NCBI GenBank assembly: GCA_035561135.1 | Contig: DATMYA010000008.1 | Coordinates: 186,001-250,000 of the forward strand | Source of the DNA: Clostridia bacterium | Lineage (GTDB): Bacteria > Acidobacteriota > Terriglobia > Terriglobales > Acidobacteriaceae | DNA: 64,000 bases | Direction: 5' to 3' | Shown: one piece after another, positions 16,333 to 23,412 of the stretch | Position numbering within the stretch: the stretch's first letter is position 1 | Layout: every line of letters begins with the position of its first letter | Program-made: the position numbers and the translations under genes | The notes under the pieces: model-generated | What the model was told of the DNA's origin: nothing | Database searches by the model: none | Seen by the model: the letters and a program-made list of their open reading frames with translations, nothing else

Positions 16333-17932
16333 ACCCGAACTACTTCGCCCGGAAGATATCTCTCGGCCTTCAGCAGCGCTCTCGCCGCTGCAGCGTGCTG
16401 AACTTCTTCCCTTGCCCGCGCCATACGACCGCGATGACGCGCAGCCTGCTTACAAAAAGCTCGACGCACTCACGCAGATCGATACCTCGCTCGATGGCTT
16501 TGCCGCAGTGGGCGTTCAGCGCCCGAGCACCCCGGATGAAGAACACGAATTCACGAGGCGCTTCATCGCAGGCCTTCGTAAACTGTTGAGCAAAGCGGAT
16601 AACTGGGGTTTCCTCGAACAACTTACGCTATCGCTTGAGCATTGCACTCGATGTCAAAGCTGCGTGGAAGCCTGTCCTGTGTACACCGCCAGTGGCCGCA
16701 ACGACCTGTACCGCCCCACCTACCGAAGTGAAATCCTCCGTCGCCTCATCAATCGTTATGTCCGTCCGGGCGGTAAATGGATCAGCTCGCTGAAGGGCGA
16801 AGACATCGAGTTGAACGCCACGACGATGTGCCGCCTTGTGGAGCTTTCCTACCGCTGCACGCTTTGCCGTCGCTGTGCGCAGGCATGTCCGATCGGCGTT
16901 GACAACGCGCTCATGACACGCGAGATACGCAAGCTCTTCAGCATGGAACTAGGCATCGCGCCCAAGGAAATCCACGACAAGGGGTCCATGTTGCAGTTGC
17001 GAACAGGGTCTTCAACGGGCATGAATCCTTCCGCCGTAAAGGATAACGTCGAATTTCTCGACGACGAAATATACGATCTGACCGGAAAAAAGATTCAGAC
17101 ACCGTGGGACAAGCAGGGCGCAGACGTTCTCCTGATACACAATGCTGGCGAGATTCTCGCCTGGCCAGAGAATGTGATGGCCTTTGCCGTGATACTCGAA
17201 GCCGCCGGAATCAGTTGGACGCTTTCCAGCGATCTTGGGGGATACGACAACGTTAATTACGGCCTTTGGTACGACGATGCACAATTCGCCCGCGTTGCGC
17301 TGCGTCAAGCGGAAGCAGCCAGGAAGCTCGGAGTCAAGAAGATCGTCTTAGGCGAATGTGGCCACGGCCACAAAGCCTCCATGGTCATAGCAGATCGAAT
17401 TCTCACGGGCGACCTCAACATCCCTCGCGAAAGCTCGCTCGTACTGCTGCGCGACATCGTGCAGAGCGGCCGCCTGAAACTTGACCCTTCGCGCAACAAT
17501 TTCCCCGTAACGCTTCACGACCCCTGCAACATGGTTCGCATGATGGGCATTGTGCAACCGCAGCGCGATATCCTGAAAGCCATCTGCCCGCAGTTCCGCG
17601 AAATGACTCCGCATGGCGTGGAGAACTACTGTTGCGGCGGCGGATCCGGCTTTGCCATCATGTCTCCCCATAACTTCCAGGACTGGCGCCTTTCCGTTGG
17701 CGGAAGAATGAAGCTCAAGCAGGTGCTCGACGCCTTTGCCGACCAACCCGGTCCAGAGGTAAAGAAATACGTCTGCGCACCGTGCTCGAACTGCAAAGGT
17801 CAGTTCCGCGATCTTTTCGGGTACTACGGGGTGTGGGAGAAATCTTCGATCCTGTACGGCGGCATTGTTGAGCTGATCGCCAATGCCATGACAGATTTGA
17901 AGCAGCCGTTTATTCAATGGGAGTTTCACTAG
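16316..17932 (+). CDS. DsrK/HdrD-like iron-sulfur oxidoreductase
   Basis: Two ferredoxin-type motifs, CTRCQSCVEACP (near residue 110) and CTLCRRCAQACP (near 181), are followed by two CCG-type cysteine domains: GECGHGH plus LHDPCNMVR, and NYCCGGGSGF plus CAPCSNCKGQ. This is the layout of HdrD/DsrK, which reduces heterodisulfides or DsrC trisulfide. The start is uncertain. The nearest in-frame ATG is 16157, overlapping the cytochrome gene by 176 bases. No ATG, GTG or TTG occurs near the gene junction, but CTG 16316 has AAGGGGG just upstream, so I used it (538 residues). Confidence 0.82.
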   Translation: MTATLKPELLRPEDISRPSAALSPLQRAELLPLPAPYDRDDAQPAYKKLDALTQIDTSLDGFAAVGVQRPSTPDEEHEFTRRFIAGLRKLLSKADNWGFLEQLTLSLEHCTRCQSCVEACPVYTASGRNDLYRPTYRSEILRRLINRYVRPGGKWISSLKGEDIELNATTMCRLVELSYRCTLCRRCAQACPIGVDNALMTREIRKLFSMELGIAPKEIHDKGSMLQLRTGSSTGMNPSAVKDNVEFLDDEIYDLTGKKIQTPWDKQGADVLLIHNAGEILAWPENVMAFAVILEAAGISWTLSSDLGGYDNVNYGLWYDDAQFARVALRQAEAARKLGVKKIVLGECGHGHKASMVIADRILTGDLNIPRESSLVLLRDIVQSGRLKLDPSRNNFPVTLHDPCNMVRMMGIVQPQRDILKAICPQFREMTPHGVENYCCGGGSGFAIMSPHNFQDWRLSVGGRMKLKQVLDAFADQPGPEVKKYVCAPCSNCKGQFRDLFGYYGVWEKSSILYGGIVELIANAMTDLKQPFIQWEFH

Positions 17933-18005
17933 ATGTAGGAGTTCGCCTCTCTCTTTGTTGCGGGGCGCGCTGTATCGAAGAGCAGTTTTTTTCTGGGAGC
18001 GGAAC

Positions 18006-19214
18006 ATGGAAAACGGACTTATTTACTTTGATAATGCAGCAACCGCCTGGCCCAAGCCGGAGAATGTTTACGATTTCATGATCGACTTCTACCGCAAGAC
18101 CGGCGTCAACCCCGGCCGCAGCGGGTTCGATCTCGCCATAGAAGCCGGCTCACTTCTCGATCGCCTGCGTAAACGCATGACCAAGTTCTTTGGCGGCGAT
18201 GAGGATGAACCCGAACGCTTCTGCTTTGGCTACAATGCCACGGACGCTCTGAACCTCGTCATCCCCGGCCTGCTCTCCGAGGGCGACCACGTCATCACGA
18301 CCAACCTCGAGCACAACTCCGTGTTGCGCCCCATCAACGAACTTGTCCGCGACCATCATGTTGAGGCCACTTTCATCCCGTTCGACAGCGCCGGTTTTGT
18401 CAATCCCGACGATATCGCGCGAGCCATCCGACCCAACACGAAGCTCGTCATCGTGAACCACGGCTCGAACGTCATCGGCACCGTGCAACCAGTCGCCGAG
18501 ATTGGCCGCATCTGCCACGAGCGTGGAGTGACGTTCGCAATCGACTCCGCGCAAACGGCAGGCGCCGTTCCGATCAACATGAAGGAGATGAACATCGATG
18601 TGCTCACCTTCACCGGGCACAAGGCGCTCATGGGCTGCACCGGGATTGGCGGCCTGTGTGTACGCAAACACGTAGAGTTGCGCCGCGTGCGTAGCGGCGG
18701 CACTGGCGTGCGCTCTGCGTATCCGTACCATCTCGACGAGTATCCATGGCGTATGGAATATGGCACGCCCAACATGGTCGGCGTCGCAGCACTGTGGGCC
18801 GGACAGGATTGGATCGACCAGCACGGAGTAGAAAACGTCCATGCCCGCCAGATGAAGCTCGCCCAGAAACTTGTAGACGGACTACGCCAGGTTGACCGTG
18901 TGCGCCTCTACTGCTGCGACAGTCTTCAGAACCATCTCTCCACCATCTCCATGAACATCGAAGGCGTGGAGGCTGGCGATGTCGGCGTCATGCTCGATGT
19001 CGATCACAACATCGCAACCCGCACCGGCCTACACTGCGCTCCACTCGTGCACCAGCAACTGGGAACCATCGACTTGCACGGATCGGTTCGCTTTTCCATA
19101 GGCGCGTTCAATACCGAGAGTGAGGTCGATAAAGCGATCCAAGCGGTCGGCGCAATTTCGCGCTGGAGCTCTGAGCGCAAAATCAGCAAGACTGTGACTC
19201 CGGTTAGCCATTAA
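18006..19214 (+). CDS. Cysteine desulfurase family protein (class V aminotransferase fold)
   Basis: 402 residues. Releases sulfur from cysteine as an enzyme persulfide. The PLP lysine is K206 in FTGHKALMG, the Schiff-base-supporting histidine is in NHGSNVIG, and the catalytic cysteine is C344 in TRTGLHCAPLVH. The opening YFDNAATAWPKPENV and GVNPGRSGFDLA match the short SufS-like family often annotated as am_tr_V EF2568-type. It starts 73 bases after the DsrK-like gene and is followed by a clear terminator, so it is probably the last gene of the dsrC operon. This suggests it loads sulfur onto DsrC or a related acceptor (inference). Confidence 0.88.
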   Translation: MENGLIYFDNAATAWPKPENVYDFMIDFYRKTGVNPGRSGFDLAIEAGSLLDRLRKRMTKFFGGDEDEPERFCFGYNATDALNLVIPGLLSEGDHVITTNLEHNSVLRPINELVRDHHVEATFIPFDSAGFVNPDDIARAIRPNTKLVIVNHGSNVIGTVQPVAEIGRICHERGVTFAIDSAQTAGAVPINMKEMNIDVLTFTGHKALMGCTGIGGLCVRKHVELRRVRSGGTGVRSAYPYHLDEYPWRMEYGTPNMVGVAALWAGQDWIDQHGVENVHARQMKLAQKLVDGLRQVDRVRLYCCDSLQNHLSTISMNIEGVEAGDVGVMLDVDHNIATRTGLHCAPLVHQQLGTIDLHGSVRFSIGAFNTESEVDKAIQAVGAISRWSSERKISKTVTPVSH

Positions 19215-19226
19215 ACCTTCCAAATG

Positions 19227-19268
19227 AAAAAGGGCCGAGCGACGCTCTCAACGTCGTCGGCCTTTTTT
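19227..19268 (+). terminator. Rho-independent terminator of the dsrC operon
   Basis: A GC-rich interrupted stem (GGCCGAGCGACG pairing with CGTCGTCGGCC, one bulged base), loop CTCTCAA, followed by seven T residues. It begins just after the desulfurase stop. Confidence 0.85.
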
Positions 19269-19532
19269 TAACCAGAATATTTGCTATTCAGGAATGGTCT
19301 GTGTTCCCTGCACACCCCCGCCCGACACTAGCCGAATAGGCACCGACATTTTTATCGGCAGAAACTCTTCTATGGCAGCCGTCCCCCTTGCCGCCGCATC
19401 CGAAACGACACAGTTCTAAGGTATGCACCGGCTGACCCCACTGGTTCGCCGGCCTTTGTACCCGTCAGCACACGACGGGTTCCCAAATATGCGGAGAGCC
19501 ACATGCGTGGTTATTCCCGAAGAGGAGAACCT
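19269..19532 (+). other. Leader region of the sorted Gly-rich protein, with hairpins
   Basis: No gene. Small stems are visible: CCGAC/ATCGG near 19351-19366, and ACCCGT (19460-19465) with ACGGGT (19475-19480). A Shine-Dalgarno AGAGGAG at 19521-19527 sets the GTG start at 19533. A long structured 5' leader is possible, but I recognise no known riboswitch class. Confidence 0.4.
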
Positions 19533-20099
19533 GTGAAAACAAAGTATTTACTCCTTGCGACATTTCTCATACTGGCCATCACAATCATGATGGCCCAGAC
19601 AAGCGGGTCCAGCGGCGGATACGGACAGACCGGCTCCAGCAGCGGACAGACCGGCTCCAGCACCGGCAGCGACCAAACGGGTTCCAGCACCGGTTCCACG
19701 GGCTCGATGAGCGGCCAAACTGGCTCCGGCACTACCGGGGGGACTTCAGGTACCACGGGCGGCAGCACCTCGGGGCAGACGGGTAGTTCCGGCAGCATGG
19801 GCACCGGAAGTTCCGGCACATCGGGAAGCTCTGGAAGCATCGGCAGCGGCAACACCGGCAGCTCAGGCACAACGGGCAGTAGCACCGATACAACTGGAGC
19901 GGGCAGCACGAGTGGAAGTTCCACCTCCGGCAACACCTCGGGGAGTGCTGATACGTCAGGTAGCACCAGCAGCGGCGGCACCTCCGGCGGTGGCGGCACC
20001 TCGGGCGGCGGAACCAGCAAGGGCGGCGGAGCCATAGCTGTCGTCACTCTCGCTGCGATGGGCGCGGCTTCCGGCCTCATTCGCCGGTACCGCCGGTAA
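19533..20099 (+). CDS. Gly/Ser/Thr-rich secreted protein with C-terminal sorting tail
   Basis: 188 residues from GTG 19533 (AGAGGAG five bases upstream; ATG 19503 in frame is weaker). A signal peptide runs to about residue 21 (LLLATFLILAITIMMAQ). About 140 residues of irregular Gly, Ser and Thr repeats follow (TGSS, SGQTGSS, TSGGG). The tail has the three-part form of exosortase-type substrates: a GGG-containing turn, a hydrophobic stretch AIAVVTLAAMGAASGLI, and a terminal RRYRR cluster. It is probably surface-exposed or glycosylated. The adjacent exosortase-like gene is its likely processing enzyme. Confidence 0.75.
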   Translation: MKTKYLLLATFLILAITIMMAQTSGSSGGYGQTGSSSGQTGSSTGSDQTGSSTGSTGSMSGQTGSGTTGGTSGTTGGSTSGQTGSSGSMGTGSSGTSGSSGSIGSGNTGSSGTTGSSTDTTGAGSTSGSSTSGNTSGSADTSGSTSSGGTSGGGGTSGGGTSKGGGAIAVVTLAAMGAASGLIRRYRR

Positions 20100-20107
20100 G
20101 CAACTCC

Positions 20108-20611
20108 GTGTCCGCAACACCTATCTCGATTACGACTCAGCCGGCGGGAGCCTCCCGCCGGCTAATGTCGCGTCAACTAAAGGTTCGTCTCTGCCTCACG
20201 GCCTTGGCTGTTGCTGTCTGTTACTTATTTGATTGGCGGCAGCTCCGCTTCATTACATCGGAGTTGAACCTGCGCCTTGACTTGCTTGCAGGCATTCACC
20301 TTCAGCGGAGCACCTACGACACCGTGCTCTGGCGCGGCGAGATCTACAGGTATGGCGTCGCGTGTACCTTTGCCGATGTCTGGTGCGGAGCCGTTCCCCT
20401 CCTGTGGAGTCTCCGGCGCAGCATCATTCGAAACCTTCTCTACATCCTCGTGTTCGGGCTAGCACTGCTCTTCTTCAATGTCGCGCGCCTGTCATTCTCC
20501 GACCTGCTGTTCGCCTTCGGAATCCCATGGGACTTGGCGCACAACGTCGTCTCCGGAGTTTGCTACTTCGTTATCTGGACCTGGATCTGGCGCCATCGCG
20601 ACTGGACGTGA
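20108..20611 (+). CDS. Small exosortase/archaeosortase-like membrane protein
   Basis: 167 residues with about four membrane helices. The three residues conserved across exosortases are present in order: a cysteine in a polar loop (VACTFADVWCG), an arginine in N-x-x-R (FFNVARLSF), and a histidine in WDLAHNVVSG. These form the proposed Cys-Arg-His transpeptidase site. It is much smaller than EpsH-type exosortases. It begins 9 bases after the Gly-rich substrate gene, which has a matching C-terminal tail. GTG 20108 is the assumed start; ATG 20165, just after an 11-base hairpin, is an alternative and keeps all motifs. Assignment is from motif pattern only. Confidence 0.68.
   Translation: MSATPISITTQPAGASRRLMSRQLKVRLCLTALAVAVCYLFDWRQLRFITSELNLRLDLLAGIHLQRSTYDTVLWRGEIYRYGVACTFADVWCGAVPLLWSLRRSIIRNLLYILVFGLALLFFNVARLSFSDLLFAFGIPWDLAHNVVSGVCYFVIWTWIWRHRDWT
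20139..20163. repeat. Perfect 11-bp hairpin between substrate and sortase
   Basis: AGCCGGCGGGA (20139-20149), loop GCC, and its exact complement (20153-20163). It lies within the first codons of the exosortase-like frame or immediately ahead of ATG 20165. With no T-run it is more likely an attenuator or mRNA-stability element than a full terminator. Confidence 0.6.
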
Positions 20612-20734
20612 CCGCGGAATTACGCAGAGAAGACGGCGGGACTAGAAAGAGAGAAAGTCATCCTAAAGGAAGTGAAGGATCTGCTTCGGTGCCGCTGCCG
20701 AAAACAAAGAAGACCCTTCGAACTGCACCACGTC

Positions 20735-21892
20735 TCAGGCGCGGTGCCCGGCGACTTTCAGCGCCTCACCGAAGCGCTGCAGAAACGATTGGACATGCGC
20801 TTCCGTCGCCAGTGGTCCCATCACGCCCACGCGAAACACTTTTCCCGCGAGCGGACCGAAGCCGCCAGCGATCTCGATGCCGTGCTCGCGCATGAGCGTT
20901 GCGCGAACGTTCACATCATCCACGCCAGCCGGCACACGAGGAGTGTTCAGGTTCCATATGCGATGCCCTTCCGGTGCGTGCATCTTTAGGCCCAACTTTT
21001 CAACGCCCGTCACGAACTCATTGTGGCACCGGTGATGCCGCTCGCAGCGGTTCTCCACACCCTCTTCTTCAATCAGCGACAATGCCTCGTGCAGGGCATA
21101 AAACATGGAAATCGGGGCCGTGTGGTGATAACGATGCGACGTGATCAAGTAATCCGTAATGAGTTTGAGATCGAAGTACCAGCTCTGATTTGCCGTTTTG
21201 CGCAAATTCAGTCTTTCCGCCGCGAGCGTAGATATCGTGATCGGAGACAGTCCTGGAGGGCAGCTTAGGCCTTTTTGCGAGCAGCTATACGCGACATCGA
21301 TTCCGGTTTCGTCAACCTGCACAGGCATCGCACCCAGCGACGTCACGCAATCGGCAATGACCAGCGCGTTCACCTCGTGTGCCGCAGCGCAGATTGCCTT
21401 GCCTTGCTGGAGTGCGCCGGTCGAAGTCTCTGCGTGTACGTACATCACGACCTGCGGACGCTCGCGGCGGATGAACTCTGCCGCTTCTTCATCGCCAAAG
21501 ACCTCGCCCCAGGGCTTCTCGAAACGCACGACCTCGCCGCCATGGCGCTTTGCCATTTCTGTCATGCGATCGCAAAAGAATCCGTTTGCGAATACGCCGA
21601 CTTTTGTTCCGCGCTCCACAAAGTTCGAGATCGCGGCCTCCATGCCGCCGCTGCCAGTCGCGGAAATGACGAATGTCAGTTCATTTTTGGTTCCGAACAC
21701 TGTTTTCAGCATTCGTTGAATTTCTGCGCTCACCTCAAAGAAATATGGATCGAGGTGTCCAACGATCGGCTTCGCCATGGCTTCATAGACACGAGAGTGT
21801 ACCTGCGTCGGGCCCGGCCCAAAGAGCAATCGTTGCGGTGGGTGGATGGAAAGCACATCTGCACCTGACGTTCTGTTTCCAACAGTGCTCAT
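20735..21892 (-). CDS. Alanine-glyoxylate/serine-pyruvate aminotransferase family enzyme
   Basis: Class V aminotransferase fold, 385 residues from ATG 21892, chosen for GGAGA five bases upstream; the frame is open to 22015. LLFGPGPTQVHSRVYEAM is the typical opening; ATGSGGMEAA, ADCVTSLGAMPV and the PLP lysine in SCSQKGLSCPPGLS match the AGAT/SPAT and phosphonate transaminase relatives. It likely interconverts glyoxylate or pyruvate with alanine or serine in the cytoplasm. The exact substrate cannot be fixed. It is convergent with the exosortase-like gene and divergent from the following cysteine desulfurase-like gene. Confidence 0.85.
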   Translation of the reverse strand: MSTVGNRTSGADVLSIHPPQRLLFGPGPTQVHSRVYEAMAKPIVGHLDPYFFEVSAEIQRMLKTVFGTKNELTFVISATGSGGMEAAISNFVERGTKVGVFANGFFCDRMTEMAKRHGGEVVRFEKPWGEVFGDEEAAEFIRRERPQVVMYVHAETSTGALQQGKAICAAAHEVNALVIADCVTSLGAMPVQVDETGIDVAYSCSQKGLSCPPGLSPITISTLAAERLNLRKTANQSWYFDLKLITDYLITSHRYHHTAPISMFYALHEALSLIEEEGVENRCERHHRCHNEFVTGVEKLGLKMHAPEGHRIWNLNTPRVPAGVDDVNVRATLMREHGIEIAGGFGPLAGKVFRVGVMGPLATEAHVQSFLQRFGEALKVAGHRA

Positions 21893-22066
21893 CGAGGTCT
21901 CCAATCGCTGCTGTTCTGACATCACGAGTATAGACAGCCTTGCCTCAACGTGCACGGGGACAGATTCCTTCACCAATGGGTGTAAACTGTCGCAATTCGC
22001 AGAGCAGTGCATCAATGCCTGTCACGATAGCGGAGTGAACTGCGCTTGCCTCCGGAGAAAGCAACC

Positions 22067-23341
22067 ATGTCGGTTTCACAAACCCTGCCCACCAGCAATC
22101 TTCAGCGCCACATCGAATGGATTCGCGAACAGTTTCCTGCTCTGTTGCTCGAAGTTGGCGGTCGTTCCGCCACTTATTTTGACGGTCCGGGCGGCACCCA
22201 GGTTCCACGCCGGGTCATAGACGCCATCGCCGACTATCTCACTCGCTCGAACTGCAACGTACACGGCGGGTTCGAGACGAGTCGTCGCACCGACTTCACC
22301 ATAGCCAGCGCGCGTTCCGCCATGGCAGACATGCTGGGTTGCGAAGCGGAAGAGATCGTCTTCGGCCCGAACATGACAACTCTCACCTTCGCCATCAGCC
22401 GCGCTATCGGGCGAGAACTCGGTCCTGGAGATGAGATCGTTGTCACCACGCTCGACCACGACGCGAACGTAGCCCCATGGCGCGCTCTCGCAGAGCGCGG
22501 ATGCGTTATCCGCCAGGCCACGGTCAATGTCGCAGATTGCACTCTGGACCTGGACGATCTCCGCTCGAAAATCACTCCGAAGACGAAGTTGCTCGCCATC
22601 GGCTATGCGTCAAATGCCGTTGGCACGATCAATCCTGTCTCCGAGATTGTCAGGATGGCGCACCAGGCCGGCGCGGTAGTTTATGTCGATGCCGTACATT
22701 ACGCTCCTCACGGCGTCATCGACGTCAAAGCACTCGACTGCGACTTTCTTGCCTGCTCGGTTTACAAATTCTACGGACCACACGCCGGGGTGCTCTACGG
22801 AAAGCGGGCGCACTTCGAGCATTTTTCGCCATACAAGGTGCGCCCGTCGTCGAATCACTCTCCCGAGCGTTGGGAGACCGGCACTCTTAACCACGAAGCT
22901 CTCGCCGGAGTGAGCGCCGCCATCGCGTACCTTGCAGAGCTTGGCGGCCGCATCGATATATCCGCACAAACCCGCCGCGATGCGCTTATAGCGGCAATGA
23001 CCGCCATTCGCGAACACGAGCGCTGCCTCGCCGAGCGCATGCTTCGCGGCTTGCTTCAAGTCCCTGGGCTTACGGTCTATGGCATCCAGGACTTCGCCCG
23101 CTTCGACCACCGCACCCCGACGTTTGCAGTGCGCGTCAACGGCCACCCTCCAAAGGAGCTGTCGGAAAAACTCGGCGAGCGCGGAATTTTCACCTGGGAA
23201 GGTAACTACTACGCCGTCAATTTGACTGAGCGCCTGGAACTAGAAGACAAAGGTGGGATGCTGCGCATCGGACTCGCGCATTACAACACAGAGCAGGAAG
23301 TTGACCGCTTCCTCTCCGAACTCAACCGAATCGTGGAATAG
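22067..23341 (+). CDS. Cysteine desulfurase-like protein lacking the catalytic cysteine
   Basis: 424 residues from ATG 22067, with GGAGA upstream. Class V PLP fold: YFDGPGGTQVPRRV, FGPNMTTLTFAISRA, DHDANVAPWR, the pocket VDAVHYAPH, and the PLP lysine in SVYKFYGPHAG. Where SufS-type enzymes carry the active cysteine near the C-terminus, the sequence reads GNYYAVNLTERL with no cysteine. This matches the am_tr_V VC1184-type family, whose reaction is not established. Desulfurase activity is therefore doubtful; another beta-elimination or transamination is possible. It is followed by a bidirectional terminator. Confidence 0.85.
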   Translation: MSVSQTLPTSNLQRHIEWIREQFPALLLEVGGRSATYFDGPGGTQVPRRVIDAIADYLTRSNCNVHGGFETSRRTDFTIASARSAMADMLGCEAEEIVFGPNMTTLTFAISRAIGRELGPGDEIVVTTLDHDANVAPWRALAERGCVIRQATVNVADCTLDLDDLRSKITPKTKLLAIGYASNAVGTINPVSEIVRMAHQAGAVVYVDAVHYAPHGVIDVKALDCDFLACSVYKFYGPHAGVLYGKRAHFEHFSPYKVRPSSNHSPERWETGTLNHEALAGVSAAIAYLAELGGRIDISAQTRRDALIAAMTAIREHERCLAERMLRGLLQVPGLTVYGIQDFARFDHRTPTFAVRVNGHPPKELSEKLGERGIFTWEGNYYAVNLTERLELEDKGGMLRIGLAHYNTEQEVDRFLSELNRIVE

Positions 23342-23362
23342 AGCCTTGCGCTCCACAACAAC

Positions 23363-23388
23363 ACAGGCGGCCGTCTCCGGCCGCCTGT
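23363..23388. terminator. Bidirectional hairpin terminator
   Basis: A perfect 10-base stem (ACAGGCGGCC with its complement) and six-base loop between the convergent cysteine desulfurase-like and malic enzyme genes. TTCCATTT follows on the plus strand and GTTGTTGTGG on the minus strand. Confidence 0.7.
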
Positions 23389-23412
23389 TCCATTTGTCTG
23401 ATACCCAGCGAG

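Noticed and set aside
15046..17932. Dissimilatory sulfate reduction locus
   Set aside because: dsrAB, aprAB and sat are absent from the window; only dsrC and DsrMK-like genes are seen.
19511..20080. Pro/Val/Leu-rich open frame opposite the Gly-rich gene
   Set aside because: Mirror of the Gly/Ser/Thr repeat composition; no ribosome-binding site or signal peptide.
19533..20099. Gly-rich gene as a GlyGly-CTERM/rhombosortase substrate
   Set aside because: The tail is somewhat similar, but the adjacent enzyme has exosortase, not rhomboid, residues; kept as a low-probability alternative.
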